A stretch of DNA of 14,764 nt. Source: Gammaproteobacteria bacterium. Lineage in GTDB: Bacteria > Pseudomonadota > Gammaproteobacteria > Pseudomonadales > Azotimanducaceae. Position 1 is the stretch's first letter, and each line of letters opens with the position of its first letter. Location of the stretch: NCBI GenBank assembly GCA_026706425.1, contig JAPOYW010000689.1, forward strand, positions 1 to 14,764. The letters are read 5' to 3'. Below are positions 1 through 6,696 of the stretch, in pieces. The notes under the pieces were generated by a model that was not told where the DNA came from, did not search any database, and saw nothing but the letters and a program-made list of their open reading frames with translations. The position numbers and the translations under genes are program-made.

Positions 1-275
1 CCGCCGCAGTTGCCGGGCAGCGCGGGCGTGCCGCCGTGCCAGGTAACCGATGTCATCTCGGGATCCCAGCCGATCTGCGCATCGAGGTGGGTGTGCAGGT
101 CGATGAATCCCGGCGTGACGACGTGGCCCTTGGCGTCGATCTCCTCCGCGCCGCGCCCCGATGCGGGTCCGATGGCCGCGATGCTGTTGCCGTCGATGGC
201 GATGTCGGCCTCTATCGGTTCGTTGCCGATCCCGTCGACGACCGTGCCGTTGCGAATCACCAAGTCATGTGCCAT
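1..275 (-). CDS. N-acyl-D-amino-acid deacylase-type amidohydrolase, N-terminal fragment
   Basis: Partial gene: only the first 91 codons lie in the window and the rest continues past position 1. It starts at ATG 275-273, preceded by a strong purine-rich site (GGGGGGAG) four to five bases upstream. The protein begins MAHDLVIRNGTVVDG, the usual opening beta-strand of cyclic amidohydrolases. It then shows TPGFIDLHTHLD, whose HTH supplies the first two metal-binding histidines, followed by QIGWDPEM, a TWHG motif and a GNCG motif just before the edge. That combination is typical of the N-acyl-D-amino-acid deacylase (D-aminoacylase) branch, which hydrolyses N-acylated D-amino acids in the cytoplasm. 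The GNCG region reads WHGGTPALPGNCG rather than the more common WHGVTT-x-x-x-GNCG, so substrate assignment is uncertain. It is transcribed away from the toxin-antitoxin genes behind it, with a 79-base gap. Confidence 0.8.
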   Translation of the reverse strand, partial: MAHDLVIRNGTVVDGIGNEPIEADIAIDGNSIAAIGPASGRGAEEIDAKGHVVTPGFIDLHTHLDAQIGWDPEMTSVTWHGGTPALPGNCG

Positions 276-354
276 TGCTCCCCCCAGATCCGATAGGCAA
301 GCGGCGTACTATGCCACAAGTGTCGGCGCGGTCTTGCGATTGACCGGGAGTACC

Positions 355-753
355 TCAAGGAACGAGCGTGAAATGGCGACCTTTCGCTGCCTTGCGGTCG
401 AACGTAAACGTCGTCGAGCAGCCCCTTGAACGGTTGCGATGGGCTAGCAGGCAATCCGCGAAGCCCGCGTCGCCGTTCTCGAACTCGCGCAGGGCATGCC
501 ATGCCAAGTCGCCATCTTCCACGGTGAACTCGGTGGTGCGTAGGATCTGGCCAAGCACCGACGCGATCACGTCCCTACCGTAGTCGTAGGCGGCGGCGAG
601 AACCCAAACCAGTTCCACGAGTACCACGACGCTGACGTATCCAGTCGACCGTTCCGTACAGTTGGTCTCCACCAGACGAGTGGCCGCTCGAGCCTGTTCC
701 ACATCGTCCTGGACGATATAGCGGACCAGAATGTTGGTGTCGAGGCCGATCAC
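355..753 (-). CDS. vapC: VapC-family PIN-domain ribonuclease toxin
   Basis: This 132-residue protein is a complete PIN domain. It opens with MIGLDTNILVRY, and the four conserved acidic residues can be placed at D5, E47 (VLVELVWVL), D100 (FADCLLA) and D119 (FTFDRKA). PIN-domain VapC toxins are Mg2+-dependent ribonucleases that cleave tRNA or rRNA and stop growth when their antitoxin is degraded. The start is GTG at 753-751 and overlaps the antitoxin stop codon in a GTGA, so toxin translation is coupled to that of the antitoxin. Length is normal for the family and I see no lesion, so the toxin should be active. The RNA target cannot be told from sequence. Confidence 0.9.
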   Translation of the reverse strand: MIGLDTNILVRYIVQDDVEQARAATRLVETNCTERSTGYVSVVVLVELVWVLAAAYDYGRDVIASVLGQILRTTEFTVEDGDLAWHALREFENGDAGFADCLLAHRNRSRGCSTTFTFDRKAAKGRHFTLVP

Positions 754-989
754 CGCCTACCCGCGTACGCCTTGGCGATGGCGTCGTCCATTTGTTCAAG
801 GGTCACAGGTTCGCGAGGCTTTGGCACCATTCCTTTGAGTTGCCTCACCGACGCGGTCACGGGAACAACCCTGACCTCGTCCCCGGAGTCCAATACGAAG
901 TCGACTCGATCACCCGGCTTCAGCTTGAGCCTGTCGCGTATCGGTTTGGGAACCGTTACCTGTCCTTTCGCGGTAATCGTAGCTTGCAT
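750..989 (-). CDS. vapB: AbrB/MazE-type VapB antitoxin
   Basis: This small protein of 79 residues starts MQATITAKGQVTVPKPIRD, the classic swapped-hairpin AbrB/SpoVT DNA-binding fold (T-x-KGQVT-x-P followed by IR-x-x-L-x-x-x-PGD). Its acidic and helical C-terminus (residues about 55-79) would wrap and block the PIN toxin. It is translationally coupled to the toxin gene by the GTGA overlap. An in-frame ATG at 1004-1002 would add five residues (MAGRV). I prefer 989 because family members begin two or three residues before the ATIT strand and because a 20-base palindrome spans 1003-1022. The ribosome-binding site does not settle the choice: AAGGA abuts the upstream ATG too closely and is too far from the downstream one. 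The protein probably represses its own promoter together with VapC. Confidence 0.88.
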   Translation of the reverse strand: MQATITAKGQVTVPKPIRDRLKLKPGDRVDFVLDSGDEVRVVPVTASVRQLKGMVPKPREPVTLEQMDDAIAKAYAGRR

Positions 990-1002
990 TACTCGCCCGG
1001 CC

Positions 1003-1022
1003 ATTCCTTACATGGAAGTAAT
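1003..1022. promoter_or_regulatory. Probable vapBC operator palindrome
   Basis: The sequence ATTCCTTACATGGAAGTAAT is a 20-base imperfect palindrome: 8 of 10 positions match between the two arms. It lies directly upstream of (or over) the vapB start and next to a possible -10 box read on the minus strand (TATTGT, plus-strand 1023-1028), with a possible -35 TTGCTG at 1044-1049 (15-base spacer, short). AbrB-type VapB proteins normally autorepress by binding palindromes in this position, so an operator role is a good inference but not shown. Confidence 0.5.
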
Positions 1023-1052
1023 ACAATAGCGAATCCGTCTTGACAGCAACAG

Positions 1053-1400
1053 CTATCCGGTGTTCGGCGAATCCTGCTGCAATGGGTTTCGCCAATCCAA
1101 ACCTTCGAACCGAGCGAAATCACCGTCGGCCGAACACAGCATCACGAGGATCACCGGAATCTCTCGCCCTCCGCGACGGCGGAGCGCTTCGGCGACATCG
1201 TCGAGGCTGCCCACCAGACACCGGCCGAGATCGACGGTCGGCGTACGGTAGGCGTCAACCCGTCCGGCCGGGGCTGCCATGCTGCGCAGCCCCCGGCGCA
1301 GCGCGTCATTGATGACCGCCTTGAAGCTCCCTCCACAGGTTCGCTGCATTCGCCGAGCCATCGCAGCCACGTCGGGATCGAGCGTTAGCGTCGTTCTCAT
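1053..1400 (-). pseudogene. Decayed vapBC: RHH VapB frame-fused to a VapC C-terminal remnant
   Basis: The open frame encodes 115 residues. Residues 1-73 look like a ribbon-helix-helix VapB antitoxin: MRTTLTLDPDVAAMARRM, then FKAVINDALRRGL, then VDLGRCLVGSLDDVAEAL. After EAL the frame reads RRRGGREIP. Dropping one C near position 1181 instead gives AVAEGERFR and a stop at 1153-1151, the ending typical of these antitoxins (compare xAxAEGExxR). That stop would overlap a GTG (1154-1152) in a GTGA, the normal VapB/VapC junction. From that GTG the sequence reads VILV, the usual VapC opening, and jumps directly to MLCSADGDFARFEGLDWRNPL, the usual VapC C-terminal tail. The roughly 100 residues carrying most of the PIN active site are missing. 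So I see an internal deletion of vapC plus a one-base shift that fuses the remains. The fused frame is still open, so a DNA-binding protein might still be made. Confidence 0.75.
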
Positions 1401-1401
1401 G

Positions 1402-1437
1402 CATCAACACGTAACGATCTTGATGTGCTGATGTCAA
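1402..1437 (-). promoter_or_regulatory. Probable promoter/operator of the decayed vapBC
   Basis: Immediately upstream of the RHH VapB start, nine-base arms at 1402-1410 and 1425-1433 form an inverted repeat (CATCAACAC and GTGCTGATG on the plus strand, 8 of 9 matched) around a 14-base centre. On the minus strand a perfect -35 hexamer TTGACA (1437-1432) leads into it, but any -10 at the right spacing is weak (TTACGT, 1414-1409). The overlap of repeat and promoter fits autorepression by the antitoxin. A second TTGACA lies at 1455-1450. Confidence 0.4.
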
Positions 1438-1481
1438 CCCGTCCGTTGCTGTCAACCCAGGCCGCCTCCGAACCCGACCTC

Positions 1482-3404
1482 CTACAGACCGAACAACCCG
1501 AGCAGCTCCTCGCGAGAGAGCCGGGCGGCCAAATCGAGCGTCACGTCGTCGATCAGTTCGTCGAACAATGCTTGCTTGTCCTCGAGAATCTTCTCGATGC
1601 GCTGCTCGATCGTGTCAGCACAGGTGTACTTGACGACATGCACCTTGGCCTTCTGCCCGATTCGATGGACGCGATCCTCCGCCTGCCGCTCCACCGCCGG
1701 ATTCCACCAACGGTCGAGATGGAAGACGTAGGACGCCTCCTGGAGGTTGAGGCCGACGCCGCCGACGCCAAGGGAGGCGATCAACGCCGGGTGTTCGACC
1801 CGAGTGCGGAAAGCGTCGATCACGGCGGATCTTTCCGGCACGGGCGTGTCGCCCATCAACACCAACGGCCGGAACTCCACCAGCCGCCGCTCGATCAGCC
1901 GCACTCCCGCTGTCGCGCTGGTGTACTGTGAGAAGACAACCGCCTTGTGGTCTCGTGCCGCGATCTCGGACATCCGCCCAGCGATGTCCTCGATCTTGCA
2001 GGAGTCGCCCGTTTTGGGGTCCGCGTTGCAGATTTGCTTGAGCCGCGTGATCAATTCGAGAACATGAACGATGGTCACTTCGGTGCCGAGCGACTTGAGG
2101 TAGACGATGCCGTCGCGTTCCGCACGGTCGTAGCTCGCTCGTTGCCGCGGCATCAATTCGATCCGCCGGGTGCTGACGAGTTTGGGCGGCAGATCACGGA
2201 GCACGTCTTGCCTGCGCCGCCGAAGCTGGAGGGCGCGGTGCCGTTCGAACAGTTCGGGGCTGACGCCGAAGCGCTTGAGGGGCACCGTGCCGTCGTGGTC
2301 GACGAACTCCAGGATGGATGCGAGTTCGTCCTCCCGGTTCTCGATGGGTGTGCCGGTCAAAGCCCAAGAACGGGAACGGCGCAACCGCTTCACCGCGTCG
2401 CTGGTCTCGACCCGGTTCTTGATCCGCTGTGCCTCATCCGCTACTACCGTGTCCCAATGCCGACCGGCGACTTCTGCGCGCCAGACGTCCTGGCGCAGGA
2501 TGCCGTAGCTAGTCAAGGTGACGTCGGTGCCGGCGCGCCACTTCCACAGGCGATCCGACGCCGAACCCCGGACGACGATGGCGGTGAGCTCCGGCGCCCA
2601 CTTTGCCAACTCCCGGCGCCACTGATCGAGGACGCTGGAAGGGGCGACCACCAGAACGGATCCCAGCTCCCCGCGAGACTTGCGAATCCGCAGCGTCGCG
2701 ATGGTCTGGATGGTCTTGCCGAGGCCCATGTCGTCTGCAAGAAGAACACGGGCCATGTCGAGCAGGACGCGCACGCCTTCCCGCTGGAAGGGCATCAGCG
2801 GCGCCGGCCACGAGAGCAGACCGGGATCGGTTACCGCCGGGGCACTGCGTTCAGCCCCGGATGGACACAAAATCTGATGCAGGCGGCTTGCCAAGTCGGC
2901 AGAGTTACCCGCCGGCGTTTCAGCGAGCTGAAGCGCGAACGAGACGGCAAAACCCGCAAGCTCCGTGGCCGCACGTACGATGCGATCATCGAACGCGGTG
3001 CTCATCGCCCGGACAACGCGGTCGACCATTTCTTCTTGCGGGACCGCCAGTTCGCGCATGACGGTTTCCGCTGCTGGGGTCGGTCGGTTCGCCCACGACG
3101 GCGCACGTCCTGTGCCGCCGACGGCACCTGGATCGGGAAGCAGCCACACGGGGACATCCAGCGTGGCCGCGCACGGGCGGGTCAGGTCGCCGGCCCTGGC
3201 GAAGACCAACGCCAAGCCGTCGCTCCCCTTGAGTAGGGGGTTCACGATATCCCGGCGTTGGCTGCCGGTGTCGGTCCTCTGACCGGCGGTGGTCACGATG
3301 GCAAATTGCCGGGGCTCGCCGGCGATTCCTGTCTCGAACAACGCGGCCCGCTTACCGCCCGCGCCCGACCTCTCTACGTGCAACCAACCTACCGACGATG
3401 CCAT
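1482..3404 (-). CDS. SNF2-family DNA helicase/translocase (operon gene E)
   Basis: This 640-residue protein has a complete two-lobe SNF2 motor. A Q-motif-like LMPFQREGV lies at about 203-211, motif I DDMGLGKT at 224-231, motif Ia VVAPSSVLDQW at about 252-262, motif II DEAQ at 323-326, and motif III LTGTPIEN at 349-356. In the second lobe are VVFSQYTSA (about 489-497), GVGGVGLNLQ (546-555) and motif VI QAEDRVHRIGQ (574-584). All catalytic residues look intact. SNF2 enzymes translocate on double-stranded DNA using ATP. The first 190 or so residues contain no SWIM finger or domain I recognise and may be the partner-binding part. The start at ATG 3404 has a good site (GGAAGAGG) a few bases upstream and follows gene D after a 24-base gap. 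It is the last gene of a five-gene operon. SNF2 proteins such as DrmD of DISARM work in phage defence, but this is a different architecture. Confidence 0.9.
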   Translation of the reverse strand: MASSVGWLHVERSGAGGKRAALFETGIAGEPRQFAIVTTAGQRTDTGSQRRDIVNPLLKGSDGLALVFARAGDLTRPCAATLDVPVWLLPDPGAVGGTGRAPSWANRPTPAAETVMRELAVPQEEMVDRVVRAMSTAFDDRIVRAATELAGFAVSFALQLAETPAGNSADLASRLHQILCPSGAERSAPAVTDPGLLSWPAPLMPFQREGVRVLLDMARVLLADDMGLGKTIQTIATLRIRKSRGELGSVLVVAPSSVLDQWRRELAKWAPELTAIVVRGSASDRLWKWRAGTDVTLTSYGILRQDVWRAEVAGRHWDTVVADEAQRIKNRVETSDAVKRLRRSRSWALTGTPIENREDELASILEFVDHDGTVPLKRFGVSPELFERHRALQLRRRRQDVLRDLPPKLVSTRRIELMPRQRASYDRAERDGIVYLKSLGTEVTIVHVLELITRLKQICNADPKTGDSCKIEDIAGRMSEIAARDHKAVVFSQYTSATAGVRLIERRLVEFRPLVLMGDTPVPERSAVIDAFRTRVEHPALIASLGVGGVGLNLQEASYVFHLDRWWNPAVERQAEDRVHRIGQKAKVHVVKYTCADTIEQRIEKILEDKQALFDELIDDVTLDLAARLSREELLGLFGL

Positions 3405-3428
3405 CGTCCTCTTCCCGGCGGTAGCGCG

Positions 3429-4460
3429 TCAGGGCGAACGGAAGTCAACAATGACGTCCGTGCCGAACTCGAGGCCGGCAACTGCCGCCGCCGCACGCGC
3501 CTCTTGCTCCTTCTTGGAGGTGTTCGTGTTGGTATTGAGGAACCAACCACCGGGCAGGCGCGCGTGGTATTTCCTGAGGTCTGGGCGCGTGGGAAACAGC
3601 TCATCAGGACTCTGCGCCAAATGAAGCAGTTTCTTGGTAGCGAAGACTGGATCTTGAGCACAACGTTCTAGGAACGTCTCGTCCGCTTTGGACAGTTCCG
3701 TCAACAGGAAAACGAGCGCTTCCTTGACGGAGGTAAAGACGCGACGTTCGTCCCGCAGCTCGACGGTTGCGCGTACAGTTCGGGGTGCGCGAACAGTTCG
3801 TGGCGGCTGCGGGGGTTGGGGAGGTGGCGAATCAGTCAACTCGCGAAGGAATGTCTTGACTGCACGGTCGTCCGGCCTGACGCCGACCCGGTCGCGGACC
3901 TCGTCTGCAACCAGTTCGACCAACAAGCTATCGGCTCGGGACACCAACGCCCGCCAAGCCGCTGGCAAGGCGCTGCCGCCGATGGCGTCCTTGGCCGCTG
4001 CCCCATTCAGAACGCGATGCCGTCCGAGATAACGGCACAGCGTCGCTGCAGATTCGGACGACTCGGTCCTGCAAAGGTCAAGTTCGACTACCCGAGACGC
4101 CGAGTCCGCTTCTGCTTCCGCCACGTATAAGCGCCACGCGGGGCCGTTGGTCAGGACCACCAGAGATACGCCGGCGCGATGCGCCCGGGATAAGAGGCCG
4201 GGTACGGTACCGGAATCGAACCGCGCATCGTGGATCTCCAAGAACAGTTGGGGCCGGGCCTGCCCGTCGCAGAGCGCGACGGCGAAGTTCGCTTCGTCGT
4301 ACCGGACCGTGTTGGTGTCGAAGACATCCCACCCCAGCGCCTGAAGGATCGGCATGACGGTTCCCATTTTGGCGTTTTCTGGACTGGGCGTGGGTTCGCC
4401 GTCCAGCCGCTCGACGACCGTCTCTATGCGCCGCTTCACCGTGTTCAGATCGGCGTCCAT
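3429..4460 (-). CDS. HsdR_N-like protein with degenerate nuclease motif (operon gene D)
   Basis: This 343-residue protein resembles the N-terminal domain of type I restriction HsdR subunits in residues about 1-130: GTVMPILQALGWDVFDTNTV, then VALCDG, then LFLEIHDA, then VVLTNGPAWRLYVA. In active relatives the core is D...E-x-K. Here the Asp position seems to be N58 (NFAVALCDG) and the E-x-K is E75-I-H77, so two catalytic residues look replaced and it may bind rather than cut DNA. A proline-rich linker with a repeated RTVRA element (about 211-232) leads to a C-terminal domain (about 235-343) with LPGGWFLNTNTNTSKKEQE, which I cannot assign. The ATG at 4460-4458 shares one base with the gene C stop (TGATG). 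A GTG one codon upstream is also possible. Its position between an ATPase and a SNF2 helicase suggests a structural or DNA-recognition subunit of one complex. Confidence 0.72.
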   Translation of the reverse strand: MDADLNTVKRRIETVVERLDGEPTPSPENAKMGTVMPILQALGWDVFDTNTVRYDEANFAVALCDGQARPQLFLEIHDARFDSGTVPGLLSRAHRAGVSLVVLTNGPAWRLYVAEAEADSASRVVELDLCRTESSESAATLCRYLGRHRVLNGAAAKDAIGGSALPAAWRALVSRADSLLVELVADEVRDRVGVRPDDRAVKTFLRELTDSPPPQPPQPPRTVRAPRTVRATVELRDERRVFTSVKEALVFLLTELSKADETFLERCAQDPVFATKKLLHLAQSPDELFPTRPDLRKYHARLPGGWFLNTNTNTSKKEQEARAAAAVAGLEFGTDVIVDFRSP

Positions 4461-5731
4461 CACAGCTCAAAGTCGTCGTCGGGATCCAGATTCCCGAGGT
4501 CCGGATTCTCTCGGTAGTCTGGCGAATATGGCTCGTACTCAGTAGCGGGGCGTGCTCCCGGCACCAGCCGGATCAGATCCCACTTGTTGATCGCAGCGCG
4601 CACCTTGTACCGCATCCGACCCTCGAATCCCGCGCCGCCGGAGTCCAAGTCCAAGGGTCGCGGTGAACAGTCGTGCGCCTTTGCGTAGATGGCGCGCAGA
4701 CGGTCCACGGTGGCAGCGACTTCGGCGTCCGTCGGCGCGCGCAGCCCCTGGCATTCGCCTTGCAGTGCAGTCATTCCCGCTCGCGCCGCCTCGACAAGGT
4801 GCGCGTGCCGAGCGCTGATGCGCAGCCTGGGGGCGACATTGTCGCAGTCCTGCTTACCGTCTGGGCTAATCACGGCCGACGCGAAGTCCTCGGTGACGCT
4901 GCCGGCCACCACAAGTCCGGGGTACGACTGGCCCCGGGTCTTGCCAAGCCACCGTGCGACTTCGGCGTATGCACGTCCACGCTGCAGGATCGAGTAGGAG
5001 GCCACCAGTTCGATCTCGTCGAGCAATATCACCCAACCCTTGTATCCCGCTACCCGGACGAGTTCCGTGGCGAAACGAAGTTGCTGCGGGGGCAGTTCCG
5101 AAACGCGGGGTGCGGTGAACCGATAGTGTTTGCCCAACCCGATCTCCCGTAAGCCCTTGCGCACCTGAGCGACGTAGATGCGGCCCCCGGACCAGAACGA
5201 CTCGATGGCCCGGCAATGGTCCGGATCGCCCGAGCGGTCCATGATTGCCACCGTTGCCGGGAAGATCGCGGAGAGCGTGCCCTGCTCCGCTGCGCTGTCC
5301 GCCCAACCCAAGAGCGGCGACTCGCGCGCCGAGTTCCGCACCGCCTCCCCAAGTTCGTCCATCAGGCGACCGCCACGGTCGGGCATGCGCGCGCTCTCGA
5401 CGGCGGCCTTGAATACCCATCCGAGGTGGTAAAGCGGCGTCTCCTTGCTGATCGCGACTTTGCTGCAGACGAAGTTCTGCGCCAGCGCGAGCTCCTGGAA
5501 GTGGGCAAGGGCATGCGACTTGCCGCTGCCGAAGTCCCCCGAAACCAACATGCCCTGGTGCCGGTTTGCGGCCAGCAAAGCCCGGAAGGACTCTTCGACC
5601 GCCTCCTGATTGGAGCCCAGCAGCCGGACCGCGAGGGAATTCGGCACACCGTTGCGCAATGCCTCAAGGGCTTGCCGGCAGTCCAGCCGCGAAGCGCTAC
5701 GAATCGCTTCGGTCGCGGCACCACCGTTCAT
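4460..5731 (-). CDS. BrxC/BrxD-family (DUF2791) P-loop ATPase (operon gene C)
   Basis: This 423-residue ATPase opens with the family hallmark ALEALRNGVPNSLAVRLLGS (residues 21-40). Walker A is GDFGSGKS at 65-72. The diagnostic SKETPL follows at 95-100, and Walker B VILLDE at 234-239. These features match the BREX ATP-binding (BrxD-like) family, whose members sit in BREX type 2 and in several other defence operons and are thought to form ring or filament assemblies on DNA. The nucleotide-binding residues are intact. The C-terminus ends in an acidic tail (DPDDDFEL), a possible interaction tag. The start ATG overlaps the gene B stop in an ATGA and its own stop overlaps gene D, so stoichiometric co-translation is likely. 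No PglZ, PglX or other BREX component is present in the window, so it should not be called a BREX gene without more context. Confidence 0.87.
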   Translation of the reverse strand: MNGGAATEAIRSASRLDCRQALEALRNGVPNSLAVRLLGSNQEAVEESFRALLAANRHQGMLVSGDFGSGKSHALAHFQELALAQNFVCSKVAISKETPLYHLGWVFKAAVESARMPDRGGRLMDELGEAVRNSARESPLLGWADSAAEQGTLSAIFPATVAIMDRSGDPDHCRAIESFWSGGRIYVAQVRKGLREIGLGKHYRFTAPRVSELPPQQLRFATELVRVAGYKGWVILLDEIELVASYSILQRGRAYAEVARWLGKTRGQSYPGLVVAGSVTEDFASAVISPDGKQDCDNVAPRLRISARHAHLVEAARAGMTALQGECQGLRAPTDAEVAATVDRLRAIYAKAHDCSPRPLDLDSGGAGFEGRMRYKVRAAINKWDLIRLVPGARPATEYEPYSPDYRENPDLGNLDPDDDFEL

Positions 5732-6696
5732 AGCGACGACTCCATCTCGCCGACGCGGACCAACGCCGCCACGGGATTGGCGTACTCGCGGTCCCGGACG
5801 TCGTCCATCACCCGGGTCCGCAAGGCATCGTAGATGCGCCAGCCGCGGGGCGCCTGATCGTCGATGAATTCCGGGCTGGTGGCCACGATCAGCAGCGTGG
5901 CCGTGAGCCGATCCGTGTCGTCGATGAAACCGCGCAGCAGCTCGTAGTGGTCGATGGCCATGGCCCGGGTGTAGTAGCGCTCGCCGTCCCGGGGATTGCG
6001 CGCCAGCGTAACCCGGCTCGCGTCGAAGAGAATCACCGTCCCGCTGTATCGAGCGGCGCGCAGCCAGTACAACGCGGATTCGATGAAGTGGCGGGCGGTG
6101 GTGCGGTTGATGGGCGTGCGCAGCGAGAAGGGTCGCAGAGGTCCGATGCGGTTGTTCTCGCCGGTGAGCCAGTCAAGTATCGGATGACAGCCGTAGAAGC
6201 CACCGTCATCCTGCAACTCGGCCAAGCACAGGTGGAACATGGCGCTGCGGAAATCCCGCCCCATGTGTACGCTGGCGAGAACCTCGTCGTGCAACGCCCG
6301 GCGCAACTCCATCCTCACGGCATCCTCCCCGATGCCCCCGAGTTCCGCGATGGCCGGAACGACCGCCGCAGCGGGATCGATGGGGTCGATGTCGTAACCA
6401 AGTCCGGAAGCCAGCGCGAGTAAGCGACTCCGCGCCAGCAGCCGCCAGTCGATCTTGCCAGCGATGGCGTGGAACAGATCCTGCGGCATGTGGGCACGGC
6501 ACTTGCTCGCGTCTATGTGAATCGCGAAGTAACCGCGTTCGGTCGCCCGCGACGCAATAGCCTCGGCGAGCCGCGCTCGGTCGAACGCATCGCCCACCGC
6601 GACCTTAACGGCCGCGCCGCCTTCGGCGATGAACGTCTGCAGGTACTCCCTGTCGAGAACGTCCAGCCAATCCTTGACGGCGAGCTTCAGCGACAT
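5728..6696 (-). CDS. BrxC/BrxD-like pseudo-ATPase (operon gene B)
   Basis: This 322-residue protein looks like a relative of the DUF2791/BREX ATP-binding proteins. The N-terminal EYLQTFIAEGGAAVKVAVG occupies the place that normally leads into the P-loop, but the following residues are DAFDRARL with no GKS/T. The position corresponding to Walker B reads VILFDASRV, so the catalytic Glu of the usual D-E is Ala. Both lesions point to a protein that keeps the fold and has lost ATP hydrolysis. Further conserved-looking stretches are FHAIAGKIDWRLLA and NRTTARHFIESALYWLR. The start chosen is ATG 6696-6694, sharing a TGATG with the gene A stop; a TTG one codon upstream is the alternative. Its stop overlaps gene C in an ATGA. 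The tight coupling to an intact paralogue suggests a hetero-oligomer in which only one partner hydrolyses ATP. Family assignment is from motif resemblance. Confidence 0.7.
   Translation of the reverse strand: MSLKLAVKDWLDVLDREYLQTFIAEGGAAVKVAVGDAFDRARLAEAIASRATERGYFAIHIDASKCRAHMPQDLFHAIAGKIDWRLLARSRLLALASGLGYDIDPIDPAAAVVPAIAELGGIGEDAVRMELRRALHDEVLASVHMGRDFRSAMFHLCLAELQDDGGFYGCHPILDWLTGENNRIGPLRPFSLRTPINRTTARHFIESALYWLRAARYSGTVILFDASRVTLARNPRDGERYYTRAMAIDHYELLRGFIDDTDRLTATLLIVATSPEFIDDQAPRGWRIYDALRTRVMDDVRDREYANPVAALVRVGEMESSL

Noticed and set aside
1254..1445. 13-base direct repeat GTCAACCCGTCCG at 1254-1266 and 1433-1445
   Set aside because: One 13-base repeat is expected by chance in a window of this size, and it flanks no mobile element.
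1947..3236. Long plus-strand open frame (429 codons) opposite the SNF2 gene
   Set aside because: It is antisense to clear helicase motifs, has no ribosome-binding site and its translation resembles no protein; high-GC codon bias keeps it open.
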